This document shows, one piece after another, positions 22,286 through 32,767 of a DNA stretch of 64,000 nt. The translations under genes were made by a program, and so were the position numbers. The notes under the pieces were generated by a model. That model saw nothing but the letters and a program-made list of their open reading frames with translations, ran no database searches and was not told the origin of the DNA. Numbering within the stretch: the first letter of the stretch is position 1; each line of letters begins with the position of its first letter. Source of the stretch: Paramyrothecium sp. XJ0827 (lineage: Eukaryota > Ascomycota > Sordariomycetes > Hypocreales > Stachybotryaceae); NCBI GenBank assembly GCA_020881915.1, contig JAJFPB010000013.1, positions 959,311 through 1,023,310 of the forward strand. Direction: 5' to 3'.

Positions 22286-25124
22286 CCTACGAATCTTCCA
22301 ACTCAACGTACACAAGAGAGATGTAACGCAGCTAAGCATGATGAACTATAGGGACTTGCAGGACTATGCAGTGCTGGCGGTCGCCGAACCGTACGCGCTG
22401 AACATTGAGGGATCGGTGGTGACGACACCAGACAGTCACAGAAACTGGATCAAGTATATACCGACAAAGAGACACGAGATGCAGTGGCCGATCCGGAGCA
22501 TGCTCTGGATCCGCAGCGATCTGGAGGCGGAACAGGTGCCGATACCGTCGGCCGATCTCACGGGTGCCATCCTTCGGTGGCCCGACCGGGAGGTCTTGGT
22601 GGTGTCAGTATATGTGGCGGGTAAAGATGAGGATGCTTTGCGCACGGCCATAAGACAGCTACACACGACCGTCGCGAGCTTTCGAAGCAGCACGGGGAAG
22701 AGAACGGACATCGTCCTGGTCGGCGACTTCAACCGTCACGACCAGCTCTGGGGAGGCGACGAGGTAACAGGCAGGAGGCAAGGTGAGGCGGGGCCTATCA
22801 TCGATCTCATGGACGAACATGGTCTGCTCAGTCTTCTCCCACGGGGGACGAAGACTTGGGAGGGACCGGGTGGCGAGAGCACCATCGACCTGACGCTCGC
22901 GTCAGCTGAGCTAGCAGAAGAGATGGTCCATTGCGGTATACACCCGACTGAACACGGGTCAGACCACAGGGCCATTCAGACGGAGTTTGATCTCACAACG
23001 CCCGAGAGAACGGCAGACGCAAGGCTACTGTTCAAGAATGCACCGTGGAATGCAATCAGGGAGAGGGTGAAAGATAAGCTCACACTACTCCCATGGGATG
23101 GTGACGTCCAGACACAGACGGACAGGTTGATGGAAGTGGTCCTCGACGCGATCCATGAACTGGTACCAAGAGCAAAGCCGTCACCATACGCGAAGAGATG
23201 GTGGACGGCAGATCTCACGAAGCTCCGTAGAACGTACACGTTCTGGAGGAATCTGGCGAGGGCCCAGCGTCGAGCTGGTCAACGGATCGACAGCCTAGAA
23301 GATCGAGCCAAAGAAGCAGCAAAAGAGTATCATGACGCCATTAGAAAGCAGAAGAAGGCACATTGGGATGACTTTCTCGCTGACGGGACCAACATCTGGC
23401 AAGTCGCCAAGTACCTCGAACCCGGAGACGAGACGGGGGGTGATAAAGTGCCTCCGTTGAAACGAGCAGACGGGACGACGACGCAAGATAACTTCGAACA
23501 GGCGGAGGAACTACTTAGGACCTTCTTCCCGCCGTTGCCGGCAGACATAGAGGATGAAGGGCCACGACCGCGGCGCAGAGAAGTGGCCATGCCAAACCTG
23601 ACGATGGAGGAGGTGGAGGAGAAGGTGATGGAAGCCAAGGCATGGAAGGCGCCCGGGCAAGACGGGCTGCCGGCCATGGTGTGGAAGCAGCTGCGGTCGG
23701 TGGTGAAGGAGCGGGTGTTGCGCCTGTTCCGTACATCATTGAGCGAAGGACGGCTGCCAGACCAGTGGAGGACCGCCAAGATCATCCATCTCAAGAAGCC
23801 AGGTAAAGATGACTACAAGAAGGCAAAGGCGTGGAGGCCGATCTCGCTGCTATCGACGCTGGGCAAGATCCTGGAAGCAGTAGTGGCGGATCGTATCTCA
23901 TACGCCGTCGAGACGTACGGACTCTTGCCTGCCAACCACTTTGGGGCGAGAAAGCGGCGGTCGGCAGAGCAGGCGTTGCTGCTCTTCCAGGAACAGGTCT
24001 ACAAAGCATGGCGGAACCGCAAAGTGGTCAGCCTGGTTAGCTTCGACGTTAAGGGTGCCTACAACGGTGTGTTCAAGGACAGGCTGCTGCAAAGGCTGGA
24101 AGCGCGGGGTATACCCAAGAGGCTGGTCAGGTGGATTGATGCTTTCTGCTCGAGCCGCACAGCGGCGATCACGGTAAACGGCTACACGTCTGCGCTACGG
24201 GAGCTCCCGCAGGCTGGCCTTCCGCAAGGGTCGCCGCTATCGCCGGTGCTCTTCCTCTTCTTCAATGCAGACCTGGTGCAAAGCAGGATAGACTCAAAGG
24301 GAGGCTCGATGGCGTTCGTTGATGACTACTCAGCCTGGGTCACAGGTCCGACGGCGGAAGAGAACAGAGACGGCATACAGGCCATCATCGACCGCGCACT
24401 GGCGTGGGAGAGGTGCAGCGAGGCGACATTTGAGTGCGACAAGACAACCATCGTCCATTTTACGCGCGTCATCGAACGCACCAGCCGCATCCCGTTCACG
24501 ATCAAGGGAGAAGTGGTCAAGCCGAAGCAGAAGGCCAAGATCTTGGGAGTGGTCATGGACGCGAAGCTCAGGTTCAAGAAGCACATGGCCGAGGCGGCCA
24601 CCAAAGGTCTCACGGCAGCCATGTGTCTGAGGAGACTCAAGATGCTATCCCCACGTACGGCCAGGCAGCTCTTCGTGGCAACCGTGGCGCCGGCCATGGA
24701 CTATGCCTCTGTCGTGTGGTCGCACGCACGAGGTGAAAGAGAACTGACCTGGTTCAATAGGGCTCAGAAGATGGGGGCGCGGGCCATCACGGGCGCCTTT
24801 CGGACAGTGTCGACGGCAGTGGCCGAAGCGGAGGCCAGCCTCCGGATGGTAGGCGAGAGGCATGTTCAGGCAGGCATGAGATCATACATCAACATCAAGA
24901 CCCTGCCAAAGACACATCCGCTCGTAACCCTCGAGGTGTCAACGAGCCAAAGATACATGTCACCGTTGAAGAGACTGGCACTTGCTCACGAAGGGAGCGG
25001 TATCGAGCGGATGGAGACGATCCAAGCTTATACGGTACCACCGTGGCACAACCGTGTATCGCTGGTATGCGAAGCCGATCGGGAAGCAACGATAAAGCAG
25101 CCAAAGATGCCAACGATATTGTGA
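22275..25124 (+). CDS. LINE ORF2, endonuclease-reverse transcriptase
   Basis: The protein has 949 residues from the ATG at 22275, which overlaps the ORF1 stop (ATGGGCACTAA). This suggests termination-reinitiation. The endonuclease shows QLNVHK, the catalytic Glu in AVAEPY, GDFNRHD and the SDH motif (HGSDHRA). The reverse transcriptase shows WRPISLL, SFDVKGAYN, GLPQGSPLSPVLF and the catalytic FVDD. It nicks the target and copies the RNA by target-primed reverse transcription. The frame ends 14 residues after CEADRE. One base deleted near 25105 would join it to the RNase H frame, so this ORF appears truncated by a single shift. Confidence 0.9.
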   Translation: MGTNLRIFQLNVHKRDVTQLSMMNYRDLQDYAVLAVAEPYALNIEGSVVTTPDSHRNWIKYIPTKRHEMQWPIRSMLWIRSDLEAEQVPIPSADLTGAILRWPDREVLVVSVYVAGKDEDALRTAIRQLHTTVASFRSSTGKRTDIVLVGDFNRHDQLWGGDEVTGRRQGEAGPIIDLMDEHGLLSLLPRGTKTWEGPGGESTIDLTLASAELAEEMVHCGIHPTEHGSDHRAIQTEFDLTTPERTADARLLFKNAPWNAIRERVKDKLTLLPWDGDVQTQTDRLMEVVLDAIHELVPRAKPSPYAKRWWTADLTKLRRTYTFWRNLARAQRRAGQRIDSLEDRAKEAAKEYHDAIRKQKKAHWDDFLADGTNIWQVAKYLEPGDETGGDKVPPLKRADGTTTQDNFEQAEELLRTFFPPLPADIEDEGPRPRRREVAMPNLTMEEVEEKVMEAKAWKAPGQDGLPAMVWKQLRSVVKERVLRLFRTSLSEGRLPDQWRTAKIIHLKKPGKDDYKKAKAWRPISLLSTLGKILEAVVADRISYAVETYGLLPANHFGARKRRSAEQALLLFQEQVYKAWRNRKVVSLVSFDVKGAYNGVFKDRLLQRLEARGIPKRLVRWIDAFCSSRTAAITVNGYTSALRELPQAGLPQGSPLSPVLFLFFNADLVQSRIDSKGGSMAFVDDYSAWVTGPTAEENRDGIQAIIDRALAWERCSEATFECDKTTIVHFTRVIERTSRIPFTIKGEVVKPKQKAKILGVVMDAKLRFKKHMAEAATKGLTAAMCLRRLKMLSPRTARQLFVATVAPAMDYASVVWSHARGERELTWFNRAQKMGARAITGAFRTVSTAVAEAEASLRMVGERHVQAGMRSYINIKTLPKTHPLVTLEVSTSQRYMSPLKRLALAHEGSGIERMETIQAYTVPPWHNRVSLVCEADREATIKQPKMPTIL

Positions 25125-26050
25125 TCGCAACCAGTGCTTCTGACAGAGAAGGGCTTGTAGGTATTGGCGGCATCGTAGCATACAGATCATCTGGCCAGAC
25201 AGACAAGATAGTGGCCAGATATTCGGTCACCCTCGGGCCGCGAGACGACCAGAACCCATACACGGCCGAGCTAGAGGCGATAGCGATGGCATTGCGATGC
25301 ATGCCCGATGGTCTGCAATGCCGAGAGCTTACGGTGTTATCAAGTAGCCAGTCATCACTCAAAGCGATCGCACGGCCGCGACAGCAGTCTGGCCAGGTCA
25401 CCATCCGTCAGATCTATGAGCACGTCGAGCGACTGAGAAAGGGAAACAACATGGTCAAAATGATATGGGTACCATCCCGAGACGACGACCTCACCCTGGG
25501 CCGCGAAGCAAAAAGACAAGCCCAGAGAGCAACCAGAACAGAATGCACACTGCAAGTGCTGCCATACCAGGCTCGCTCTACTCGGACCAGGCTAGTGGCA
25601 GCGCGGCTACGCCAGCAACGGAGACTACCCGACAAAGTGGGCGGCTACTCCAAGCGGATCGACCGAGCCCTGCCGGGCAAGCACACGAAAGCGCTGTACG
25701 ATAGCTTGAAGAGGCGAGAAGCCGACGGGCTGTCGCAGCTTCGTACGGGAATGGCGAGGATCAACAGTTACCTGAGCAAGATAGGGGCCGCAGGGTCGGA
25801 CATGTGTGAGTGCGGACGCGCACCAGAGACGATGGAGCATTTCCTGTTCCGATGCACAAGGTGGGATACGGAGCGCGGAAACATGCGGCAAGCTGGACAA
25901 AGCATGATGGGAAACCTTTCCTTCTTCCTGGGTGGAAAGCCGGCGTCAGATGGACCCAAATGGGCACCTAGCCTGGAGGCGGTGCGAGCGGCAGTCAAGT
26001 TTGCGATGGCGACGGGAAGACTGAGTTGGGAAAGGGAAAACAGAACATAG
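25090..26050 (+). pseudogene. LINE RNase H-like domain, out of frame with ORF2
   Basis: The region continues ORF2 in another frame: AAKDANDIVIATSAS, then VGIGGIVAYRS, NPYTAELEAIAMALR, VTIRQIYEHVERLR and a D/W-rich end. The C-terminal part has a CxC-x..-H-x4-C zinc motif (CECGRAPETMEHFLFRC), common after the RNase H of fungal LINEs. A single missing base in AAGCAGCC near 25105 would restore one long ORF2 of about 1,280 residues. The first catalytic aspartate position reads TSAS instead of the textbook TDxS. Confidence 0.75.
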
Positions 26051-26290
26051 TAAAACATTAACATCACAGGTGACTACTAACATCGAACAGCCTCAAGTTG
26101 ACAGACCACGCTCCAGCTGCTGAAGATAGGATGCTGAACACTTGGAGAAGTCGGCCTTCAAGCAGGCCTGTCAACCAGAGTCAAGCGAGGCTTGAACGGA
26201 AAAGACTTAAGAAGAGAAGTGGGGCTTTCCTTTGTGTAGACCGGATCAATGCGGAGGAATCGTAAATAGCTTAGCGTACCTACTGGCCCT

Positions 26291-27359
26291 ATGAGATTCG
26301 TTCTCCCGGGCGTAATAACTCTATCTATCTATCCATCTCCTGCCTGGTGCGCTAGCGTCGGCAAGGAGGAGAAGGCTAAGAAGTGGCTAAGGCTAATCCA
26401 TCGGGACGTTCAGGACTACGATGTCGACTACCAGTACCAGGTGCTGGCGCTGAATATCGAGCATGAGCGCGCCATCGCTGTTGAGCAGCGTAACGAGAAA
26501 TGGACAGCTATCTTTAAGGGCGTGAATGGGCGCCGTACTATCACCGTTATGTGGACTATCGTTGCACAGCAATTCCTCGGCCTGGCCCTTTTCGGCACCT
26601 TCGGCACCTATTTCTTCCAGCAGGCCGGCCTGGCAGACCCCTTTAAGATCAAAGCCATCACCACATCACTACAGATCGTTACTGTTCTCTCCGCAGTGGT
26701 CCTGGTCGATAAGCTTGGCCGGAGGCTGATGACCTGTTGTTCCACGACTCTGATGTGGATCTCATGCTTGGCCGTCGGGATCATCGGCGTCGCACCGAAG
26801 TCTAATGCCACTACCTATATCTTCGTTGTATTCGCCTGCTTTTGTAGTAAGTAATAACGGCTGTGTAAAGGCAAGGTTCATGGGTTGGCTGACGCTTGTT
26901 CCCCTCTAGATATAGGCATCTCTGCCAACGGCGCCGCGGGCTGGGGCTATATCGGAGAAATGTCGTCGCAGCGCCTACGCCCCTACACGTCCGGATTTGC
27001 CGCGTCTGCCAACTCCATTAGTGGCCTGATCATGTCTGTGCTAACGCCTTATATGGTGAACAACCATAAATGGAACTGGGGCTATAAGACAGGTTTCTTC
27101 TATGCAGGGGTCGGTCTGCTCTGGGTCGTCGGGATTTGGTTCATCATCCCGGAAACTGCTGGGTTAGTATCTTCCTCTGCTTGCGTTGTGTTTCCCCGGT
27201 CGTCGTGCCGTTGCTGACCAGCCTGCTAGACACTCTGCCGCCGAGCTGGATGAGTTGTTCGAGCGTAAAATCAAGGCCTGGCGGTTCAAGCAGACCGAGA
27301 CTGCTACCCAGCGCCTTGTTCTAGTCGAGAAGGAGAAATTGGGATCCGAGGAGGCGTGA
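26291..27359 (+). pseudogene. alpha-glucoside (MAL-type) MFS transporter, 3' part only
   Basis: The C-terminal two thirds of a major-facilitator sugar transporter is readable. It has the intracellular loop (KEEKAKKWLRLIHRD), the KGVNGRRT segment, the helix FLGLALFGTFGTYFF, LGRRLM, and then AGWGYIGEMSSQRLR after an intron (26849-26911, GTAAGT...CTCTAG). The end, AAELDELFERKIKAWRF, follows a second intron (about 27163-27229). The frame ends at a TGA at 27359 with no internal stop. The N-terminal six-helix half is missing: similarity fades at about 26320, next to the LINE 3' end, so the gene was probably truncated by that insertion or a linked deletion. It would have imported maltose-like sugars at the plasma membrane. 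Confidence 0.8.
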
Positions 27360-28770
27360 TGTCCCCCCGTGCGGCCTTTCATGTGTGGCTCTTGATGTAG
27401 CGTTCTTCTTGCTTGGGACAATGCCATTAGGGGCGCCCTGCTTCTTCTTAGAAGGATGATCGCCGCCTTGAAAGCTTTTGCTTCTGACTCAATCCTGTTT
27501 AAACTATGAATTGCCAATTACAAAGAAAATACAAAGTCCGAGTGTCCATTTTTCGTGTGTACGTCTGTTGAGCCCCATTTCCATGCATGAGAAACGACCA
27601 GTCCCCGTACGATTTCCCAGCGGTCATTTCCGTCTGCATGCATGGCGAAGAAGCACCAACATGTTCGGGAGCTGAAAATTCCTTTTCCAGCAACATCCAT
27701 CAAGGTGGAAACGACAGGTCCTGCGATCCGAGTAATCACTTCTTACGACCCAACCAACTGGATGTGCAGGGGAGCCTGGTTAAGCACAGAAGCACGACTA
27801 TGGTAAAAGTAAATTGCCCATTGTTGGTTCTCTAGCACATGCACGAAAGGCAGTGAAGGGTACAATCAGTCTTCATCTAAGTGTATCATCGGGTCCGGGG
27901 TGTCTTTGTGGCTTGGCATATCATGGGCTCACGCTTTTGACGCGTAAGAAAGCCCTTCTTACAAAAAGATCTAATATTATATTAATACCAGCATAAGCGG
28001 CAGTATCCTTGTCATTTATAAATAGCGCTAGACTTTCTTATCGTTTAGCCAACGTTCGCACAGTGTGAGAGGGTGTTTACGGCGGCAGGCGGATGGTAAT
28101 GCCCGTACGAAGGTCGGCTTGCTGCGGACATCGTAGGGATATGTCAAGTAATGCGGTCGTGGTTACGAGCTGGGGTGATAACGGCTTGGACGTGTTATTA
28201 CTTCCTGTCGAGAGAAGGGCAGTGGCATTTGGACGGAAGAAACATCGTGGGTAGGGGTGGAATGTGAAGACAAGTGGAAGAGCAAGGGTTAAAAAGCTCA
28301 GCTTGGAGATCAACGACTTCAACCAGTGCTGACTCAACTCAATTTAATAACCAATTGATCAATGGCACTGGAGAGAATAGTTAACCAAGTCAACTCAACG
28401 CCACTGAGCCGTTACGTTGGTTGAATTAAGTGGTGTGCATTCTTGTGGAACACTTCATGATATCCATGCTAGTTTACAAAGATATCAATTCCGACCCCCG
28501 ACACCTTTAACAGATGTATTGCGCGCCGCAAGAGTTCAAATTCGGCGTTAGATAAGCTACTGACACGTAGTATCCTGACGGGTTCCTCACCCAGCCACTA
28601 ATAATGACATCAGTCTCACAATCTGCCTCCATAGTGCATTGAACTTACTTCTCTCCTTTTACGGATGTTCCCGTAGTAACGCAAGAGACCTTCACCTTCG
28701 CCCCTTTCTTGTATTGACCAACAGCTCTGCAGCTCGTCTTGGGGCAGGTTCTGTATTTGAGGGCGGTCGT
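27360..28770. other. gene-poor interval
   Basis: No supported gene is seen. A minus-strand 86-codon ORF (28077-28337) has a hydrophobic N-terminus resembling a signal peptide, but nothing else supports it. The GTTGAATT/AACTCAAC words around 28330-28430 form short imperfect inverted repeats. Confidence 0.4.
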
Positions 28771-29766
28771 CAGGGTAAGGAATCAATCCACGACTTCCAC
28801 GGTATTGATCAATATGTTGACTTCAATCCACGTCAACGTCAATCCACGAGACCTGTTGTTATGTAATCCATCCATCCACCGATGGGGGCTCGTGGATTGA
28901 GATGTGGATTGACGTGGACGCTAGTCAAGGGTAGGATGTCCCGATATATTTCGTTAATCCATACCATATATCTCTACCCAAACACTAACACATCTAATCA
29001 GGCAATATCTCGGCCCCGTTTTGACACGTCGTGACACGCTATAATGCCTGAACGCGAAGGTTCCCCATTTACTCGGCTCGTACAGCCAGTGAACCTTCAA
29101 TTTCGAGATGGCGGACTTAGACCCTAAACTACTGACCAACAACGAGCGGTATACCGAGGTCCCTCGGCCTGCTCTGGATCCGAACCCCGAAGTCCTCCAA
29201 CCTTCTACTTGGGCACCCACCAGTGATGAGGAGTGGAGGATCTTCCGCGTCTGGAAGGATTCACGCTGGTCGAGCGCAACAATGATACCCTATCAAGAGT
29301 ATGGGATTACAGGGTTGGGATTCTTCGACGTCATGACAGTGTAGCGATGAGCTCAGTGCGAGAGACGGTTCGCCGCCACTGGGTTGATGGTCACGCCCCT
29401 CCGAAACCGCTTAGACGCTGGGACAATTGGGCTGATCCAAACGCTGCGATCTTGGTTACGCGCAGCGGTAATCGAAGATACTAATAGCATACTGCTTGAC
29501 GATACAGCATTTGAGGAGGCTGTTGGACGGGCTTGTTTGGAGAAGCACCAGGAGTAAGGCAATAGAAGTTTCGGCGATAGGTTCATGAATTACCCGATTA
29601 GGAAATCCCGAGCTAATGTGACAAGGGTGTTCCACGAGTTCAATATTATGGACATCAATCCACAGATAGCCTCGTGGACATCAATCCACGAGCACTCTGC
29701 TGAGTAAGCCGTCAATTCAATCCATGAAGCCGGATATTGACGTGGATGGATTGATTCCCTACCCTG
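28771..29766. mobile_element. 1-kb element with 20-bp inverted ends and subterminal repeats
   Basis: The left end CAGGGTAAGGAATCAATCCA (28771-28790) matches the reverse complement of 29747-29766 at 19 of 20 positions. Both ends are rich in TCAATCCACG-type words in both orientations (about 28781-28915 and 29650-29755), like the transposase-binding arrays of hAT or Mutator-like elements. Ends starting CAGGG also fit hAT. The flanking 8 bp do not match, so no target duplication is proven. The interior has only a 78-codon ORF (29108-29344) with no known domain. I infer a non-autonomous DNA element. Confidence 0.6.
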
Positions 29767-30582
29767 GAGCCACCAAACGGACCGTGCTAGATGCCTGCAC
29801 CACTAACACCTGTGCCACCAAACTTCGCCTGGATCCTTGCGCCAATCGACCGCGCCAAATCCCCATCGCCAGACACTGCGCCACCACTCCAATCGACTGT
29901 GCCACAGCACTGGTTGAGCCAAGGATGGTAAACGTCATGCCTTTAGAGACGAAGTTCTGGAAGCTTCTTTCTTGACAAGCTCGAATCACCATGAAGTCTG
30001 TGCGTGAAGCACCCAGTCTCTGTACCATGTCAAGCCACGGAATTCAGCCAATCTTTACCGTGGGGCCGTATCGTATCGATAGCTTATCGATAAGATCTTC
30101 ACGTTGCCTAGGCATTCCAAGCAAATTGTTTTCAACTTCAGTTCTTAGCACACTCATTTCACAGACGGGTTTCTTTGCTTTTACTTTATAGTCTCTAAAA
30201 CACAACGATTCAGTACATATCAGCCACCATCAAATGTATACATATTAAACCACAAAATGCCGCCAATTCGGACGGCCAAAAACAACACATTCTCGGGTGC
30301 TCAAGCTCCTGTTGACAATCTCCCAAAGAGGACGCTGCTCAAGTCTACGGGAGAGAACGCTTGAACATTTATTCTATGTATGTAAGAACCCGATACTAAA
30401 GGGTTGTATTATATATCTCAGTCTGCTTAAAAGATATAGTCCGCTACAGCGCATGCGTATGTGAATATGCTGTTCTTGTGCCAAGAACAGGCAATATGCT
30501 ATAAAGCTCTACAAGCACTGTTTGTGAAGGTCCACTGCCTGAAGAGGATTCGTCCATCGAGTCCACCAAGTGTATCATGTAG
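29767..30582. other. interval without supported genes
   Basis: Apart from weak low-complexity ORFs (an ACC/GCC-rich stretch at about 29765-29905), I see no gene. A 35-codon ATG ORF starting MPPIRTAKNN near 30257 is too short to judge. Confidence 0.35.
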
Positions 30583-31158
30583 CTGTACACCGCCCTGAAG
30601 GTCGTAAACGGGGCAGAGTTTGCCGCCGACGACTTCGTACCTGACCCAAAATACCCAGGATACCACCTTGCCGACGACGTGACTATCCACTTCGGGCCAC
30701 CACTCGGCATACTCTTACAGTCTAAAGATACCAAGGGCTTATCTATCCCCGCCCTGCCACCAGAAACAATCCTTGTTCGCTCGGTCTCACAAACCCTCGA
30801 TCCATCCAACCACAACTTCAGGTTCTTGTCTGCCAGATGCAGCCGCCGCGGCTTGCCCGTCGTCTCTGCTTTTGTGCTCACTGACTATAAGGCGCAGGGC
30901 AAGACATTCGCGGAAGTCCTCCTCGAGCTGCGAGGGAATAGTATCATCAATGGCGAGTCATCCAAATGCGACTTCACCAGCCTTTATGTACAGCTATCCA
31001 GGTGCACGACACTGAAAGGCATCAAGCTCCTCAGTCCTGTGCGACACCAGGATTTCGTCGGAAACAAACTGGACCCTACCATCATCAAAGCCATGCAAAG
31101 ACTCTCAAGCCTCGCAGCAGAAACGAAACGGAGCAATGAAGGCCGGAATGCTAAATAA
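30583..31158 (+). pseudogene. C-terminal fragment of a Helitron helicase
   Basis: The reading starts abruptly at KVVNGAEF and runs to a TAA, with VTIHFGPPLGILLQS, LTDYKAQGKTF and YVQLSRCTTLKGI. It matches, residue for residue in most places, the end of the Helitron helicase at 48480-49029. It is the last about 190 residues of the Pif1-like domain (motifs V-VI). No Rep domain or Walker A is nearby, so it is a 5'-truncated copy. It is diverged from the 48-kb copy and so is not a very recent duplicate. Confidence 0.85.
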
Positions 31159-31189
31159 TAATGACACACGAAATCAATACCCAGCCCTC

Positions 31190-31896
31190 CTACATTTCGT
31201 AAGGCGACCTTACCGCCTGCCAGTCATCCGGATCCTTTTCGCCGCTCTTACCGGGCCGAAACTGCTTCTGCTCCTCACAGTAACCTGCCCACCACTTTTC
31301 GAAAGCCGACCGATTGTACAGATATCTCGGCGCACCTTCTCCCTCACCGAAGAGGTCCAGAATGTGGTCACAGTACATCCACACCCCCTCAAGATGGTGC
31401 AGCAGTAACGGCTTCTTGTCCTTGCGAGCTACCACGACGGTACCGACGTGTGACCGCCACTCCGGGGCAGCGAAACCGGACTCGGCGTCAATGTTGAGGT
31501 ACGTGGCAATTTGGTTATCAAGGTCAGCCCGGTTCATGGACTGAGTGCCCTCCCGGTGGATGACAAGCGGAACACCAATCAGTCTTAGGATATCAGGGAC
31601 CACCTACGAGAAAACAGGAGGATGCTCAGAAATTATCTTAGCAGACCAAGGCAAAAACGTGCGTTTCTCAACATCGCACCGGACGATAACGGCGTGGGTG
31701 GGCCCTGGCGCGCTCTGCTCTCCAGTCAGCGGCGACGGAGTCAACTGTGGGATGGATGCATCAGCTAGTGGGTTGCCCATCAGCAATGGCGGCTGCTGCT
31801 GCTGCGCTTCTTCTGGCTCGGAATCGGTGTCTATGTTGTCCTATATCATATTCTTAATCTCATCCAAGTATATCTTGAAGTAACAAAGTTTCGATC
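31190..31896 (-). pseudogene. decayed gene with two in-frame TAG codons
   Basis: One minus frame runs FKIYLDEIKNMI-stop-DNIDTDSEPEEAQQQQPP, then MGNPLADAS, RCDVEKRTFLPWSAKI, EHPPVFS-stop-VVPDILRLIGVPLVIHREG and on to VRSPYEM and a stop. Both internal stops are TAG in places where CAG (Gln) fits, so the frame was about 230 residues plus a missing N-terminus. I recognise the C-terminal half as a fungal hypothetical family but cannot name a function. It lies 30 bp beyond the Helitron helicase fragment, in convergent orientation. Capture by a Helitron is possible but not shown. Confidence 0.55.
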
Positions 31897-32530
31897 AAAG
31901 AAATCATTGCTTTGAGCTTCTGCGGAGACATTCAACAGGTGCAGCCCGGCTTACGAAGGAAGCCGCATTGACCCACGGGTAAGCTTCACCAAGCTGTTTT
32001 GGGGGCAAGGCAGAATTTCTTGGCCGGAAATAACCATATCTACCACCCAGGCCAATCGGCCAGTCCCTGTCCCCTTGCATCCCCCTGAAACCCCTGAAAG
32101 GCGTGCATGGCTAGCGCTTCATGGAGAAGGCTAAGCCCTCGGCTAGCTCAGTCCCCTGCAGAACTCCACGGCCTGAACTGATGCTCCACATAAACACCCA
32201 ATGCTTATTTTTACGTTTAACATTTCTCGCGAGGCCGCAGGGGCCGGAAAATCCGGGGCGCATAAAAATTTGCTCCAGAGAGACTACAACCTCCCGTGAG
32301 GTGTCAGCCGGGTGTCTGAAAACCCCGACCGAGATGGAGCTTCCAGGGGCTAATGGCGCATATCGGCGCACGAGACAACCAAGTCGCGAGGCAATCAAGC
32401 ATTCGCCATTGTTCATTCCTCAACACTATTTGCAGATCACCGGGTAAGCCGCCTCGGAGCTGAAGAGCAACGAAGATACCTTGCCAATTTCGGATTTTGT
32501 AATCTCAACGTCCGAGGTTCTTGAGGTTGG
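31897..32530. other. interval without supported genes
   Basis: Overlapping ORFs on both strands at 32111-32447 mirror each other and have no recognisable domain. The stretch may hold upstream regulatory sequence for the secreted-protein gene. Confidence 0.35.
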
Positions 32531-32586
32531 CTTGTGAAAGTGAAATGTGGGATCATGGACAAGCCAAACAATCGACACAGGATGAG

Positions 32587-32594
32587 TATAAATA
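32587..32594 (+). promoter_or_regulatory. TATA box of the secreted-protein gene
   Basis: TATAAATA lies 181 bp upstream of the ATG, followed by CT-rich sequence and a TCATCACTCTCATCCAC-type region expected around fungal transcription starts. It is the clearest core promoter in the window. Confidence 0.65.
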
Positions 32595-32767
32595 GGGGGC
32601 ATTTTCTTCCCGAAATCGACTGTCTTTTTCGGATCATCACTCTCATCCACATTCTCAAGTCTTCAACTCAGAGGCTCCAACACCACTTCTCTCCTTCTTT
32701 TCTCCCAACACATGAGACTGCCTCTCACATTGGTTTTCACATTTCAATTTTCCAACCACACTTCAAC

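Larger units (their letters stand above)
20680..26280 (+). mobile_element. Tad/I-like non-LTR retrotransposon (LINE)
   Basis: Two overlapping ORFs have the classic order: ORF1 with three CCHC knuckles, and ORF2 with apurinic endonuclease then reverse transcriptase, followed by an RNase H region in another frame. This order (EN-RT-RNH) fits the fungal Tad-like group. The 5' boundary is set only by the start of coding-like sequence (somewhere in 20.54-20.72 kb). The 3' boundary lies before the transporter remnant at 26291. I see no clear poly-A or target duplication, so the limits are approximate. Confidence 0.85.

Noticed and set aside
30243..30365. Short MPPIR-start ORF as a pogo-type transposase start
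   Set aside because: It is only 35 codons, and the residues after the first few do not follow that family.
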